7,353 nt of DNA from Pseudanabaenaceae cyanobacterium MP8IB2.15. GTDB taxonomy: Bacteria; Cyanobacteriota; Cyanobacteriia; Pseudanabaenales; Pseudanabaenaceae. The notes under the pieces were generated by a model. It did not search any database. It was not told the DNA's origin and worked only from the letters and a program-made list of their open reading frames with translations. The translations under genes were made by a program, and so were the position numbers. Of the stretch, positions 1 to 5,709 are shown one piece after another. The DNA is taken from NCBI GenBank assembly GCA_030248825.1, contig JARCMB010000359.1, positions 1 through 7,353 on the forward strand, read 5' to 3'. Positions within the stretch are counted from its first letter, which is position 1; the number at the start of each line of letters is the position of its first letter.

Positions 1-318
1 GGATTGCGCGATCGAAACGGCGTTAGGCAGATCTTCTTTAACATGAACCCCAGCCAGCAAAAACAACGGCACAACCACAATTTCTGTGTAGCCTTTGGCT
101 TTTGTCATTTCACCAAATACTTTCAACTGCTCTTCGAGGCTAGATGCCATTCCTTCCAAGCAACCACCACCCACCAGAAAATCTACTTCTGCTTGAGATC
201 GATCCACGAGGTTTTGCAAGTTCTGCCAAGATCGTCGATCGCTACTGCCATGCGTAACCAAAAAATATGCTGTCAAAGTGTTTTCTGACTCCAAGTAAGT
301 TCGATCTAAATCTAGCAA
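1..318 (-). CDS. cbiX: CbiX-type sirohydrochlorin chelatase, 3' end cut by window edge
   Basis: This is the first 106 codons of a chelatase that would insert cobalt or ferrous iron into sirohydrochlorin (cobalamin or siroheme synthesis) in the cytoplasm. Seen: an N-terminal strand followed by VTHGSSDRR, with His23 in the position of the first metal-binding His of CbiX. A long helix follows, then VGGGCLEGM, a Glu-rich helix, and VVVPLFLLAGVHVKEDLP with the second conserved His (His92). This order is typical of the CbiX/SirB family. No ATG lies in frame between the upstream TAG (345-343) and the conserved core. TTG at 318 is chosen because AAGGA (331-327) lies 8 bases upstream; TTG at 294 and 276 are weaker alternatives. 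The gene follows the Uma2 gene by 24 bases, so co-transcription is likely. Cobalt versus iron preference cannot be told, and the symbol is family-level. Confidence 0.85.
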   Translation of the reverse strand, partial: MLDLDRTYLESENTLTAYFLVTHGSSDRRSWQNLQNLVDRSQAEVDFLVGGGCLEGMASSLEEQLKVFGEMTKAKGYTEIVVVPLFLLAGVHVKEDLPNAVSIAQS

Positions 319-326
319 AATAATTA

Positions 327-331
327 TCCTT
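327..331 (-). promoter_or_regulatory. Ribosome binding site supporting the TTG start of the chelatase
   Basis: AAGGA on the minus strand is followed by 8 bases and then TTG (318-316). It lies between the Uma2 stop codon and the chelatase reading frame, and it is the main reason for choosing this non-ATG start. Confidence 0.6.
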
Positions 332-342
332 GGTGGAAGCAG

Positions 343-984
343 CTATAACTCTGATTTTAGCGATCTCAACATGCGACTAGTTCCTAACGAGATTGCCTGA
401 TTTACTAGTTTGGGAATTAGTTCGATTATCGGTACATTGGGAAATGTCGGACTGGAATTGATTTCGATGTAACGATTTCTTTCAGCCGTTCGATCGAAGA
501 TATAAACTTTTAGCTTCGAGTTGCTATAAATCCAAACTTCAGGCACACCTAGAGCCTCATATGCATCAAGAGCAGTTTTTGAAGTGACATCTGATTCGAT
601 CGACAAATCGGGGGGTGGATAAATGGATAAGTCCATATTGGTGCAACCTCGAACAAGGGCAGCATTTTGAATGTAAAAGCAAGTATCAGGCTCAACTCCA
701 GCAATGATCGGAAGCTTGAGCGTAGTTGAACCAAAATCTTCCCAATCTCGATCTTGCATATTCAATATGGCTTTAACAATATCAGCGATAATGCGATGAG
801 GACGCTCATGTAAAGCTAATGGGGACATGATTTCCAGAGTTCCTTTGTAGTAAGCCACACGAGTGTTACGTTTTTCACCTAGTTCGGTGAGAATATTTTC
901 AAAATCCTGCCAAGACACATTATGGATACTGATCCGATTGCCAGGGTCAATTTCAATTGCTTCGATCGGGATTGTGATGCTCAT
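343..984 (-). CDS. Uma2 family (DUF820) putative restriction-like endonuclease
   Basis: A 213-residue protein with the layout of the Uma2/DUF820 family. This family has a PD-(D/E)XK nuclease fold and is present in many copies in most cyanobacterial genomes. Seen: an N-terminal helix (SWQDFENIL, 24-32), then YYKGTLEIMSP (45-55) with Glu51, and a His at 59 opening a long helix. The core is GVEPDTCFYI (96-105, Asp100) and PPDLSIES (124-131, Glu130), the likely acidic metal ligands. YEALGVPEVWIYS (142-154) is the usual late motif. Length is normal and no motif seems lost. Target and biological role are unknown for the family. ATG at 984 has no clear Shine-Dalgarno, but the first residues fit the family. 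It precedes the chelatase gene in the same direction and has no evident functional tie to it. Confidence 0.88.
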   Translation of the reverse strand: MSITIPIEAIEIDPGNRISIHNVSWQDFENILTELGEKRNTRVAYYKGTLEIMSPLALHERPHRIIADIVKAILNMQDRDWEDFGSTTLKLPIIAGVEPDTCFYIQNAALVRGCTNMDLSIYPPPDLSIESDVTSKTALDAYEALGVPEVWIYSNSKLKVYIFDRTAERNRYIEINSSPTFPNVPIIELIPKLVNQAISLGTSRMLRSLKSEL

Positions 985-1035
985 AGTGAGTTACGAAAAT
1001 GCTAAATTAATCAAAGATCGAATTCATTTGAGTAA

Positions 1036-1275
1036 GTGATGAGCAGATCCTGTAAGAAAAGCCCTGTGCATGGAGTTACATCCGCAAGCAGTGAGAATGA
1101 AGATAAAAGGCTTTACAACCGCCGATATAGGCGTGCTATCAAATTAGTTTTGCATGAAAATCCTGAGTTAGAAGTTCAGCCGCACATATATGAGTATAGC
1201 GATCCGTGGTGCATGGACAAGGATGGGAAGGTAAGATTTGACCCTGAGAAACACCCAGAATGGTTGCGAAAATGA
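1036..1275 (+). CDS. Small basic conserved-looking protein of unknown function
   Basis: This gene encodes 79 residues from GTG at 1036, or 78 from the adjacent ATG at 1039, which is the more likely start. I do not recognise a named family. The N-terminus is Lys/Ser-rich. A strongly basic helix follows (DKRLYNRRYRRAIK, about residues 24-37). The C-terminal half is acidic and aromatic: EYSDPWCMDKDGKVRFDP, then HPEWLRK at the end. This patterned sequence, with a charged helix and a W-x-MDKDGK-x-RFDP stretch, looks like a genuine small folded protein and not a chance frame. There is no signal peptide or membrane segment, so it is probably cytoplasmic. It diverges from the Uma2 gene across about 50 bases and lies 169 bases before the AAA+/Fe-S gene. 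The ribosome site is weak. Confidence 0.68.
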   Translation: MMSRSCKKSPVHGVTSASSENEDKRLYNRRYRRAIKLVLHENPELEVQPHIYEYSDPWCMDKDGKVRFDPEKHPEWLRK

Positions 1276-1301
1276 GATAATGTGGCTTTCTCGATCTCGC
1301 T

Positions 1302-1309
1302 GGAGGAGG
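1302..1309 (+). promoter_or_regulatory. Strong Shine-Dalgarno in the leader before the AAA+/Fe-S gene
   Basis: GGAGGAGG is the most perfect ribosome-binding sequence in the window. It lies 4 to 7 bases (depending on register) before ATG 1314, which opens a 26-codon frame. It does not serve any larger gene. Confidence 0.4.
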
Positions 1310-1313
1310 CTAA

Positions 1314-1394
1314 ATGTATCGATCGAGACAAGCCTTAATGGGAGATATCCCTTCAAGCTCAGTCGAAAGATTGCGGCTAATCATCCTAATATAG
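1314..1394 (+). CDS. Possible 26-codon leader peptide
   Basis: A short frame starts at ATG 1314 behind GGAGGAGG and ends at TAG 1392-1394, 50 bases before the ATG of the AAA+/Fe-S gene. The peptide begins MYRSRQALMGD and ends RLRLIILI, with no clear domain, signal sequence or stalling motif. It could be a translated leader that affects the downstream gene, a tiny membrane-associated peptide, or chance. The ribosome site is the only real support, since the frame is too short for composition to help. Confidence 0.25.
   Translation: MYRSRQALMGDIPSSSVERLRLIILI
1315..1330 (+). promoter_or_regulatory. Near-perfect 16-bp palindrome in the leader
   Basis: TGTATCGATCGAGACA pairs at seven of eight half-site positions around a CGATCG core, with the outer TGT/ACA arms common in operators. 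It overlaps the first codons of the possible leader peptide. The core is also the HIP1-like hexamer scattered through this genome, so the symmetry may come partly from that background. Confidence 0.2.
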
Positions 1395-1433
1395 GCATCA
1401 GCGATGATTTACAATCAGGCTGAGTCATAAATT

Positions 1434-1437
1434 GAGG
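1434..1437 (+). promoter_or_regulatory. Ribosome binding site of the AAA+/Fe-S gene
   Basis: GAGG lies 7 bases before ATG 1445 and fixes the start of the 724-residue protein. Confidence 0.6.
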
Positions 1438-1444
1438 TTGAACC

Positions 1445-3619
1445 ATGTCATCTCAAGTTTCAGTCAATTCTCTAGAGTGGTTGCAAGATCGATCGAAAGT
1501 TCTACAACCCTACCTTGTGACCAAAGCCGAACGTGGGATCATTGGTAAAAGTCGCTATGCGGATCGACTCCGCCAAGAGATTAAAAAGGCAAGTGAAGAT
1601 CGGCAGCCAGTTTTGATCGTTGGAGAGCCTGGATTAGATAAAGATAACATTGCCGCTTTAATCCACTTTAATTCTGCCCAGCGTCGATCGCCAATCATCA
1701 AGGTCAATTGCGGTCTAATTCAAACCAGTGGAGCTGATTTGTTTGGTCGGGCTGGTGGCAATCAGGGTCTACTAACCTGGCTAGGGAACGGAACTTTAGT
1801 TTTGAACAATATTCAAGAACTACCAACCGAAGTTATTCCTCAAATCAAACAACTTCTAGAAAGCCAAACCTTTAAGCCAGTAGGCAGTAGTGAATCCGAT
1901 CCTGACATTCCCTGCGAAGTTCGGATCATGATGGTCACAGAGAAAAAAGAACCAGCTTGCTCCTCCCAGATCGAAAAACAGACGATTAAGGTTCCAGCTC
2001 TACGAGTGCGAAAAGCTGATATCAAACCACAGGTCGAATACTACATTGCGTTGTTTTGTCGCGATCGAAGCATTCCTAAACCAAAAATTTCGGATGAGGC
2101 ATTACGCAGTTTGCAAAGCTATGACTTTCCAGGGAATCTCAAAGAATTGCAGTTATTGGTCGAACGGTCGATCGTGCAGTCTCAAGGTGCGCCATTCTTG
2201 ACTGAAGCGGTATTTTGGCCGAGTCGCTCTAAAGGTAAACAGTTTCGATTTAATCTGCTCAATGCCTATCCAAATTTACGATATTTTTTCCGCAGTGATT
2301 GGTTTCCGACACGCTTAAATTATTGGCTGATTCTACCTGTTTACACAATTGTGGTGACTGTTCTGTTTTTAGCTCCCCAGAGCATCGATCGAAATTTTGC
2401 CCTTAACTTATTTTGGGCATGGTGGTGGCCACTGATTTTGATTGGCTTCCCATTTGTCGGCAGATTGTGGTGTTCGATCTGCCCGTTTATGATTTACGGC
2501 GAAGTCACCCAAAAACTATCTCTATGGCTATTTCCTCGGCAGCTCAAACCTTGGAATCGAGATGTTTCGGAACGCTGGGGCGGTTGGTTTCTATTTGGGC
2601 TATTTGTGCTGATCTATCTCTGGGAAGAACTGTGGGATTTACAAAATACGGCTTATCTCTCTGCCTATTTACTCTTGTTAATTACGGCGGGTGCGGTAAT
2701 TTGTTCGCTCATCTTTGAGCGGCGTTACTGGTGTCGTTATCTCTGTCCGATTGGTGGCATGAACGGTCTGTTTGCCAAGCTTTCCATGACTGAAATCCGC
2801 GCTCAACAAGGAACCTGCTCGGCAGAATGTACGACTTATCAATGCTACAAAGGTGGAGTGCAAAAAGGCGAAGGCTTAGAAACCAATGGCTGTCCGCTCT
2901 ATTCCCATCCTGCTCAACTTCAGGATAATCGCGATTGTGTGCTATGCATGACATGCCTCAAAGCTTGCCCCCATCGTTCTGTGGAGTTGAATCTCCGTCC
3001 ACCCGCGATCGAACTTTGGACAACTCATGTGCCACGTAGCTATGAAGTTGCACTTTTATTCCTATTACTAGGGGGAGCATTTCTGCATCGCTTGCCAGAG
3101 ATTCGGGCAGTTTTGGGATGGCAGTTCGACTTGGATAGTTTCTTGCCACATTTAGCGTTCTCTTTACTGGTCTTAATCGCGCCTGTGGTAATTCCTTTCC
3201 TAGCTTATGGTGTGATGAGATCGCTCCATTATTTAGCTCTATTAATCAAAAGATATAAGCTGCCCTTCAGTATCACTGCTTGCAAACCCAGACCTTTTAT
3301 TCAACTGGCATATGGCTATTTACCCCTAGTTTTAGGTGCGAATTTGGCTCACTACTTACGACTATTTCTGCAAGAAGCGGGACGAATTTTACCAGTTACT
3401 TTTGCCACCTTTGGTTTAGATGGCTTGAATTTACCTGTATTTACAGCTCATCCTGCGGTAATTGGTTTCTTACAGGGAACCACATTAATTTTATCCGTAG
3501 TTCTGAATTGGATATTAACCCAAAAGATTGCCCGTCAACCTTGGCGATCGCTATTCCCTCAGCATTTAAGTTCAGTGGTTCTCGCGATCGGGTTGTGGTC
3601 AGTTATAGTCTCGCAATAA
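1445..3619 (+). CDS. Degenerate NtrC-like AAA+ domain fused to NapH/NosR-like 4Fe-4S membrane protein
   Basis: A 724-residue protein in two parts. Residues about 30-245 follow the sigma54-activator AAA+ domain: IIGKS, a Walker A-like GEPGLDKD (60-67), VNCGLIQ (87-93), a Walker B-like GTLVLNNI (116-123), VPALRVRKADI (183-193) and FPGNLKEL (228-235). Key residues are lost. Walker A has Asp65 where Gly is expected, Walker B has Asn-Asn for Asp-Glu, GAFTGA is absent, and no Arg finger is evident, so ATP hydrolysis is unlikely. From about residue 291 come roughly eight or nine membrane segments. Between them lie CSICP (Cys343, 346), CRYLCP (Cys430, 434), further cysteines at 458, 462, 467 and 483, and a 4Fe-4S motif CVLCMTCLKACP (Cys498, 501, 504, 508). 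This is the NapH/NosR/CcoG-like polyferredoxin pattern, so electron transfer at the membrane is inferred. His595 and His636 lie in or near later membrane segments. There is no C-terminal helix-turn-helix. The donor, acceptor and signal are unknown. Confidence 0.85.
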   Translation: MSSQVSVNSLEWLQDRSKVLQPYLVTKAERGIIGKSRYADRLRQEIKKASEDRQPVLIVGEPGLDKDNIAALIHFNSAQRRSPIIKVNCGLIQTSGADLFGRAGGNQGLLTWLGNGTLVLNNIQELPTEVIPQIKQLLESQTFKPVGSSESDPDIPCEVRIMMVTEKKEPACSSQIEKQTIKVPALRVRKADIKPQVEYYIALFCRDRSIPKPKISDEALRSLQSYDFPGNLKELQLLVERSIVQSQGAPFLTEAVFWPSRSKGKQFRFNLLNAYPNLRYFFRSDWFPTRLNYWLILPVYTIVVTVLFLAPQSIDRNFALNLFWAWWWPLILIGFPFVGRLWCSICPFMIYGEVTQKLSLWLFPRQLKPWNRDVSERWGGWFLFGLFVLIYLWEELWDLQNTAYLSAYLLLLITAGAVICSLIFERRYWCRYLCPIGGMNGLFAKLSMTEIRAQQGTCSAECTTYQCYKGGVQKGEGLETNGCPLYSHPAQLQDNRDCVLCMTCLKACPHRSVELNLRPPAIELWTTHVPRSYEVALLFLLLGGAFLHRLPEIRAVLGWQFDLDSFLPHLAFSLLVLIAPVVIPFLAYGVMRSLHYLALLIKRYKLPFSITACKPRPFIQLAYGYLPLVLGANLAHYLRLFLQEAGRILPVTFATFGLDGLNLPVFTAHPAVIGFLQGTTLILSVVLNWILTQKIARQPWRSLFPQHLSSVVLAIGLWSVIVSQ
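3544..3551. repeat. HIP1 octamer
   Basis: A perfect GCGATCGC lies inside the 3' part of the AAA+/Fe-S gene. It is the highly iterated palindrome of cyanobacterial genomes. Confidence 0.85.
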
Positions 3620-3628
3620 TCTTTTGCG
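3612..3628 (+). terminator. Weak hairpin at the end of the AAA+/Fe-S gene
   Basis: CGCAA (3612-3616) and TTGCG (3624-3628) can pair around a 7-base loop that contains the TAA stop. A T-rich but interrupted tract follows. The 5-bp stem is short for an intrinsic terminator. The next gene having its own promoter makes some transcription break here plausible. Confidence 0.2.
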
Positions 3629-3693
3629 TATTACTTTTAACCCCAAATCGATAAACTCTTTCCAGATTGCATAGGAACAGCGAACTGAATTTA

Positions 3694-3739
3694 TGCAACG
3701 TTTGGACTTTTATTTAGCTTTTTTGCAACTGTTTGGCTT
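3694..3739 (+). repeat. Two imperfect direct repeats, 30-base period, upstream of a promoter
   Basis: TGCAACGTTTGGACTT (3694-3709) recurs as TGCAACTGTTTGGCTT (3724-3739), with the starts 30 bases apart, or about three helical turns. The second copy reaches the -35 box of the predicted promoter for the beta-helix gene. It could be a paired activator site or a small duplication. Confidence 0.35.
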
Positions 3740-3766
3740 CACATCCGTCAGGGGTGAGGTTAGAAT
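3738..3766 (+). promoter_or_regulatory. Predicted sigma70-type promoter of the beta-helix gene
   Basis: TTCACA (3738-3743) and TAGAAT (3761-3766) are separated by exactly 17 bases, and each box matches five of six consensus positions. Transcription would start near 3773, leaving a leader of about 17 to 26 bases before the beta-helix gene. Confidence 0.55.
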
Positions 3767-3789
3767 CTCAAGGATTATTGAGGCATTAG

Positions 3790-5064
3790 TTGAAACATAT
3801 GTTGAAGTTACATCGATCGATCGGTTTGGCTCTTTTTTTAGCCCTGGGGCAAACGGCATTTAGTCAAACTACTTTGGCGCAAACTAACGGGCAGAGTGGC
3901 ACAATTCCTTATCCTGGGACGATTCAATCTTTGCCAGTTGCCGCTCCAGCTAATATTCCTACCCCACAAATATCTCCACAATCTCCGCCACCAACCTTTC
4001 CTCAAACTGAAGCATTGATTTTTGTCGCCCCCAATGGCATCGATGATCCAGGCTCAGGATCGGCAATTACTCCATTTCGGACAATCACTGCTGCCTTACG
4101 CACACTTCCTGGCCCAGGCACAATCATTCAACTTGCACCTGGAAATTACAGTGCCGAAACTGGTGAGGAGTTCCCGCTTAAATTATTGCCTGGAATCAAG
4201 TTGCGTGGCAATGCTGACAGTAAGGGGGAAGGTATTTCGATCAAAGGTGGTGGTTTCTTTGTCAGTCCAACATTTGCCCGACAAAATATCGCTATGCTCG
4301 CGGCAAATAATGCTCAGGTGATTGGCGTGACGATTACCAATAGTGGTTCGCGTGGTTATGGGCTGTGGGTAGAGTCCAGTAAAAATTTCACCGCTACCAG
4401 CAGCACTTTTATCAACAACACTCATGATGGCGTGTTTCTAACTGGGGATTCGATCGCAAACGTGGTGAGTAGCCAATTCACCAAAAACAGAGGTAGCGGC
4501 ATTTCGGCTGTAGGTAGCAGTTCTGGTGATATTCGGGGCAATGTGTTTGATAACACTGGTTTTGGTCTATCGATCGGGCAAAAATCCAGCGTCGTAGTTT
4601 CGTCCAACCAGATCATCAATAACCGCAACGGGATTATTCTCTCTAACATCGCTACGCCTTCGCTTCATGCTAATACGATTGCTAATAGCCAAGAATATGG
4701 TCTGGTAATTCTTCGCGATCGGAGTGGCAATCAACCAAATCCAGACCTTGGTACTCAAGCTAACCCAGGGCTAAACATTTTTAAAGGCAATAAGAAAAAA
4801 GATATTAACAACACAACTGGAGCTAAATTGCTTGCAGTTGGCAATCAAATCGATAATAAGCGGGTATCTGGCCCCATGGAACTGATTGGCTCTGTAGCTC
4901 CACCCTCAACGCCAGTTAAGCCACCAGCTAAACCTCCTGCCAAGCCACCAAAGCCATCTCAGGTAAAGCCTGCCGCGAAGAAGCCTACTCAAGCTAAACC
5001 GCCAGCCAAAAAGCCAATTCAAACGAAGCCAGTACCAAAACCAAAAATCCGATCTAGCGATTAG
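3790..5064 (+). CDS. Secreted DUF1565 right-handed beta-helix protein with Lys/Pro-rich tail
   Basis: This gene encodes 424 residues from TTG 3790, or 421 from ATG 3799. GAGG (3780-3783) is 6 bases from the TTG but 16 from the ATG (15 intervening), so the TTG is slightly favoured; either start gives the same signal peptide. Order of parts: a basic N-terminus and hydrophobic core (about 8-22), likely cleaved after TLA (28-30); a Pro/Gln-rich linker (35-73); then the DUF1565-type opening FVAPNGIDD (78-86), with PFRTITAAL and APGNY as in periplasmic pectate-lyase-like helices. About 170-310 is a parallel beta-helix with short coils rich in NN and SG turns. Residues 370-420 form a tail of KPPAKPP and AAKKP repeats that could reach into or bind the cell wall. 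Function is unknown for the family. No catalytic lyase residues can be assigned. It is probably periplasmic or cell-surface. Confidence 0.85.
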   Translation: MKHMLKLHRSIGLALFLALGQTAFSQTTLAQTNGQSGTIPYPGTIQSLPVAAPANIPTPQISPQSPPPTFPQTEALIFVAPNGIDDPGSGSAITPFRTITAALRTLPGPGTIIQLAPGNYSAETGEEFPLKLLPGIKLRGNADSKGEGISIKGGGFFVSPTFARQNIAMLAANNAQVIGVTITNSGSRGYGLWVESSKNFTATSSTFINNTHDGVFLTGDSIANVVSSQFTKNRGSGISAVGSSSGDIRGNVFDNTGFGLSIGQKSSVVVSSNQIINNRNGIILSNIATPSLHANTIANSQEYGLVILRDRSGNQPNPDLGTQANPGLNIFKGNKKKDINNTTGAKLLAVGNQIDNKRVSGPMELIGSVAPPSTPVKPPAKPPAKPPKPSQVKPAAKKPTQAKPPAKKPIQTKPVPKPKIRSSD

Positions 5065-5109
5065 GGTCTAAGTTAGGATGGAGTTCTTACCCACACTTTC
5101 TTACCGATC

Positions 5110-5670
5110 ATGGACTCACCTGCTGCTAATCCGCCAAATCAATCGTCAAATAACCGTCTGCGAAATTTGCTGGTATCGATCGCCGCGATTATCCTTACCA
5201 CTGCTGTGTTTTTTGGGTTTAGCATCCAGACTAGCAGTGTTTCCCTAGAGGCGATCGCTGCCACAGCCGTCCCGATCGACACCGCTTTAGCCAACACCAA
5301 GCCCACCGTGATCGAGTTTTATGCTGACTGGTGTACCAGTTGTCAGTCAATGGCTCCAGATAACAAGGCATTACAGCAACAGTACGGCGATCGAGTTAAT
5401 TTTGTCATGCTCAATGTTGACAACAATAAGTGGTTGCCCGAAGTTACCCGATTTAAGGTCGATGGGATTCCCCACTTTGTATTTTTAGATCGCGGTAATC
5501 AGACGATTGGGAATGCGATCGGGACTATGCCCAAACAAATCCTCGCGGCAAATATCGATGCCATGATCGCGTCGCAAACATTGCCCTACAACAAACTCGA
5601 TCGAGGACAAACTTCGGAGTTTGCCGCACCATTACCTGCTGATGCCACCGATCCTCGATCTCATGGCTAA
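5110..5670 (+). CDS. txlA: TxlA/HCF164-like membrane-anchored thioredoxin
   Basis: A 186-residue protein with one membrane anchor (about 18-38) and a thioredoxin fold on the far side of the membrane. Seen: VIEFYADWCTSC (67-78) with redox pair Cys75/Cys78, FVMLNVDNNKW (98-108), the cis-Pro loop GIPHFVFLD (119-127), and the C-terminal DPRSHG. That terminus resembles the TDPLSHG end of plant HCF164, which supports TxlA/HCF164 over a generic thioredoxin. In plants HCF164 works with the thiol transporter CcdA to reduce lumenal cysteines, including those needed for cytochrome b6f assembly; the same role is inferred here. No ccdA is in the window. ATG 5110 has no clear Shine-Dalgarno. The gene starts 45 bases after the beta-helix gene in the same direction, so a shared transcript is possible. 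Confidence 0.88.
   Translation: MDSPAANPPNQSSNNRLRNLLVSIAAIILTTAVFFGFSIQTSSVSLEAIAATAVPIDTALANTKPTVIEFYADWCTSCQSMAPDNKALQQQYGDRVNFVMLNVDNNKWLPEVTRFKVDGIPHFVFLDRGNQTIGNAIGTMPKQILAANIDAMIASQTLPYNKLDRGQTSEFAAPLPADATDPRSHG
5251..5258. repeat. HIP1 octamer
   Basis: A second perfect GCGATCGC lies within txlA, just after the membrane anchor. With the many CGATCG hexamers it marks the DNA as cyanobacterial. Confidence 0.85.
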
Positions 5671-5689
5671 TCAGGCTAGAATCTTGACT

Positions 5690-5709
5690 GAGATTAGAGT
5701 CGAGATTAG
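5690..5709. repeat. Short direct repeat between convergent genes
   Basis: GAGATTAG occurs at 5690-5697 and 5702-5709, 12 bases apart, in the gap between the two stop codons, with the second copy reaching the serine-hydrolase stop. The nearby AATCT/AGATT pair (5680-5684 and 5691-5695) could form only a weak AT-rich hairpin, so no bidirectional terminator is called. Confidence 0.25.

Noticed and set aside
4..288. Plus-strand open frame of 94 codons at the left edge
   Set aside because: It is the antisense of the chelatase, whose conserved THGS and HVKED motifs lie on the minus strand; the plus-strand product is low-complexity and unlike any family I know.
1273..1297. GAGAT/ATCTC inverted repeat after the small gene as a terminator
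   Set aside because: The stem is only five base pairs with a long loop, and no T tract follows.
1168..1423. Open frames on both strands across the end of the small gene and the leader of the AAA+/Fe-S gene
   Set aside because: They overlap the better-supported 79-codon gene, lack ribosome sites, and show no recognisable motif. Only the 26-codon frame at 1314 was kept, because of its Shine-Dalgarno.
3693..3863. 56-codon frame overlapping the start of the beta-helix gene
   Set aside because: It has no clear ribosome site, crosses the predicted promoter and overlaps the signal-peptide region of a well-supported gene in another frame.
4911..5049. Repeated DNA at the 3' end of the beta-helix gene as a CRISPR array or tandem repeat element
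   Set aside because: Units are irregular and follow codon-level Lys/Pro repeats in frame, with no constant repeat and unique spacers.
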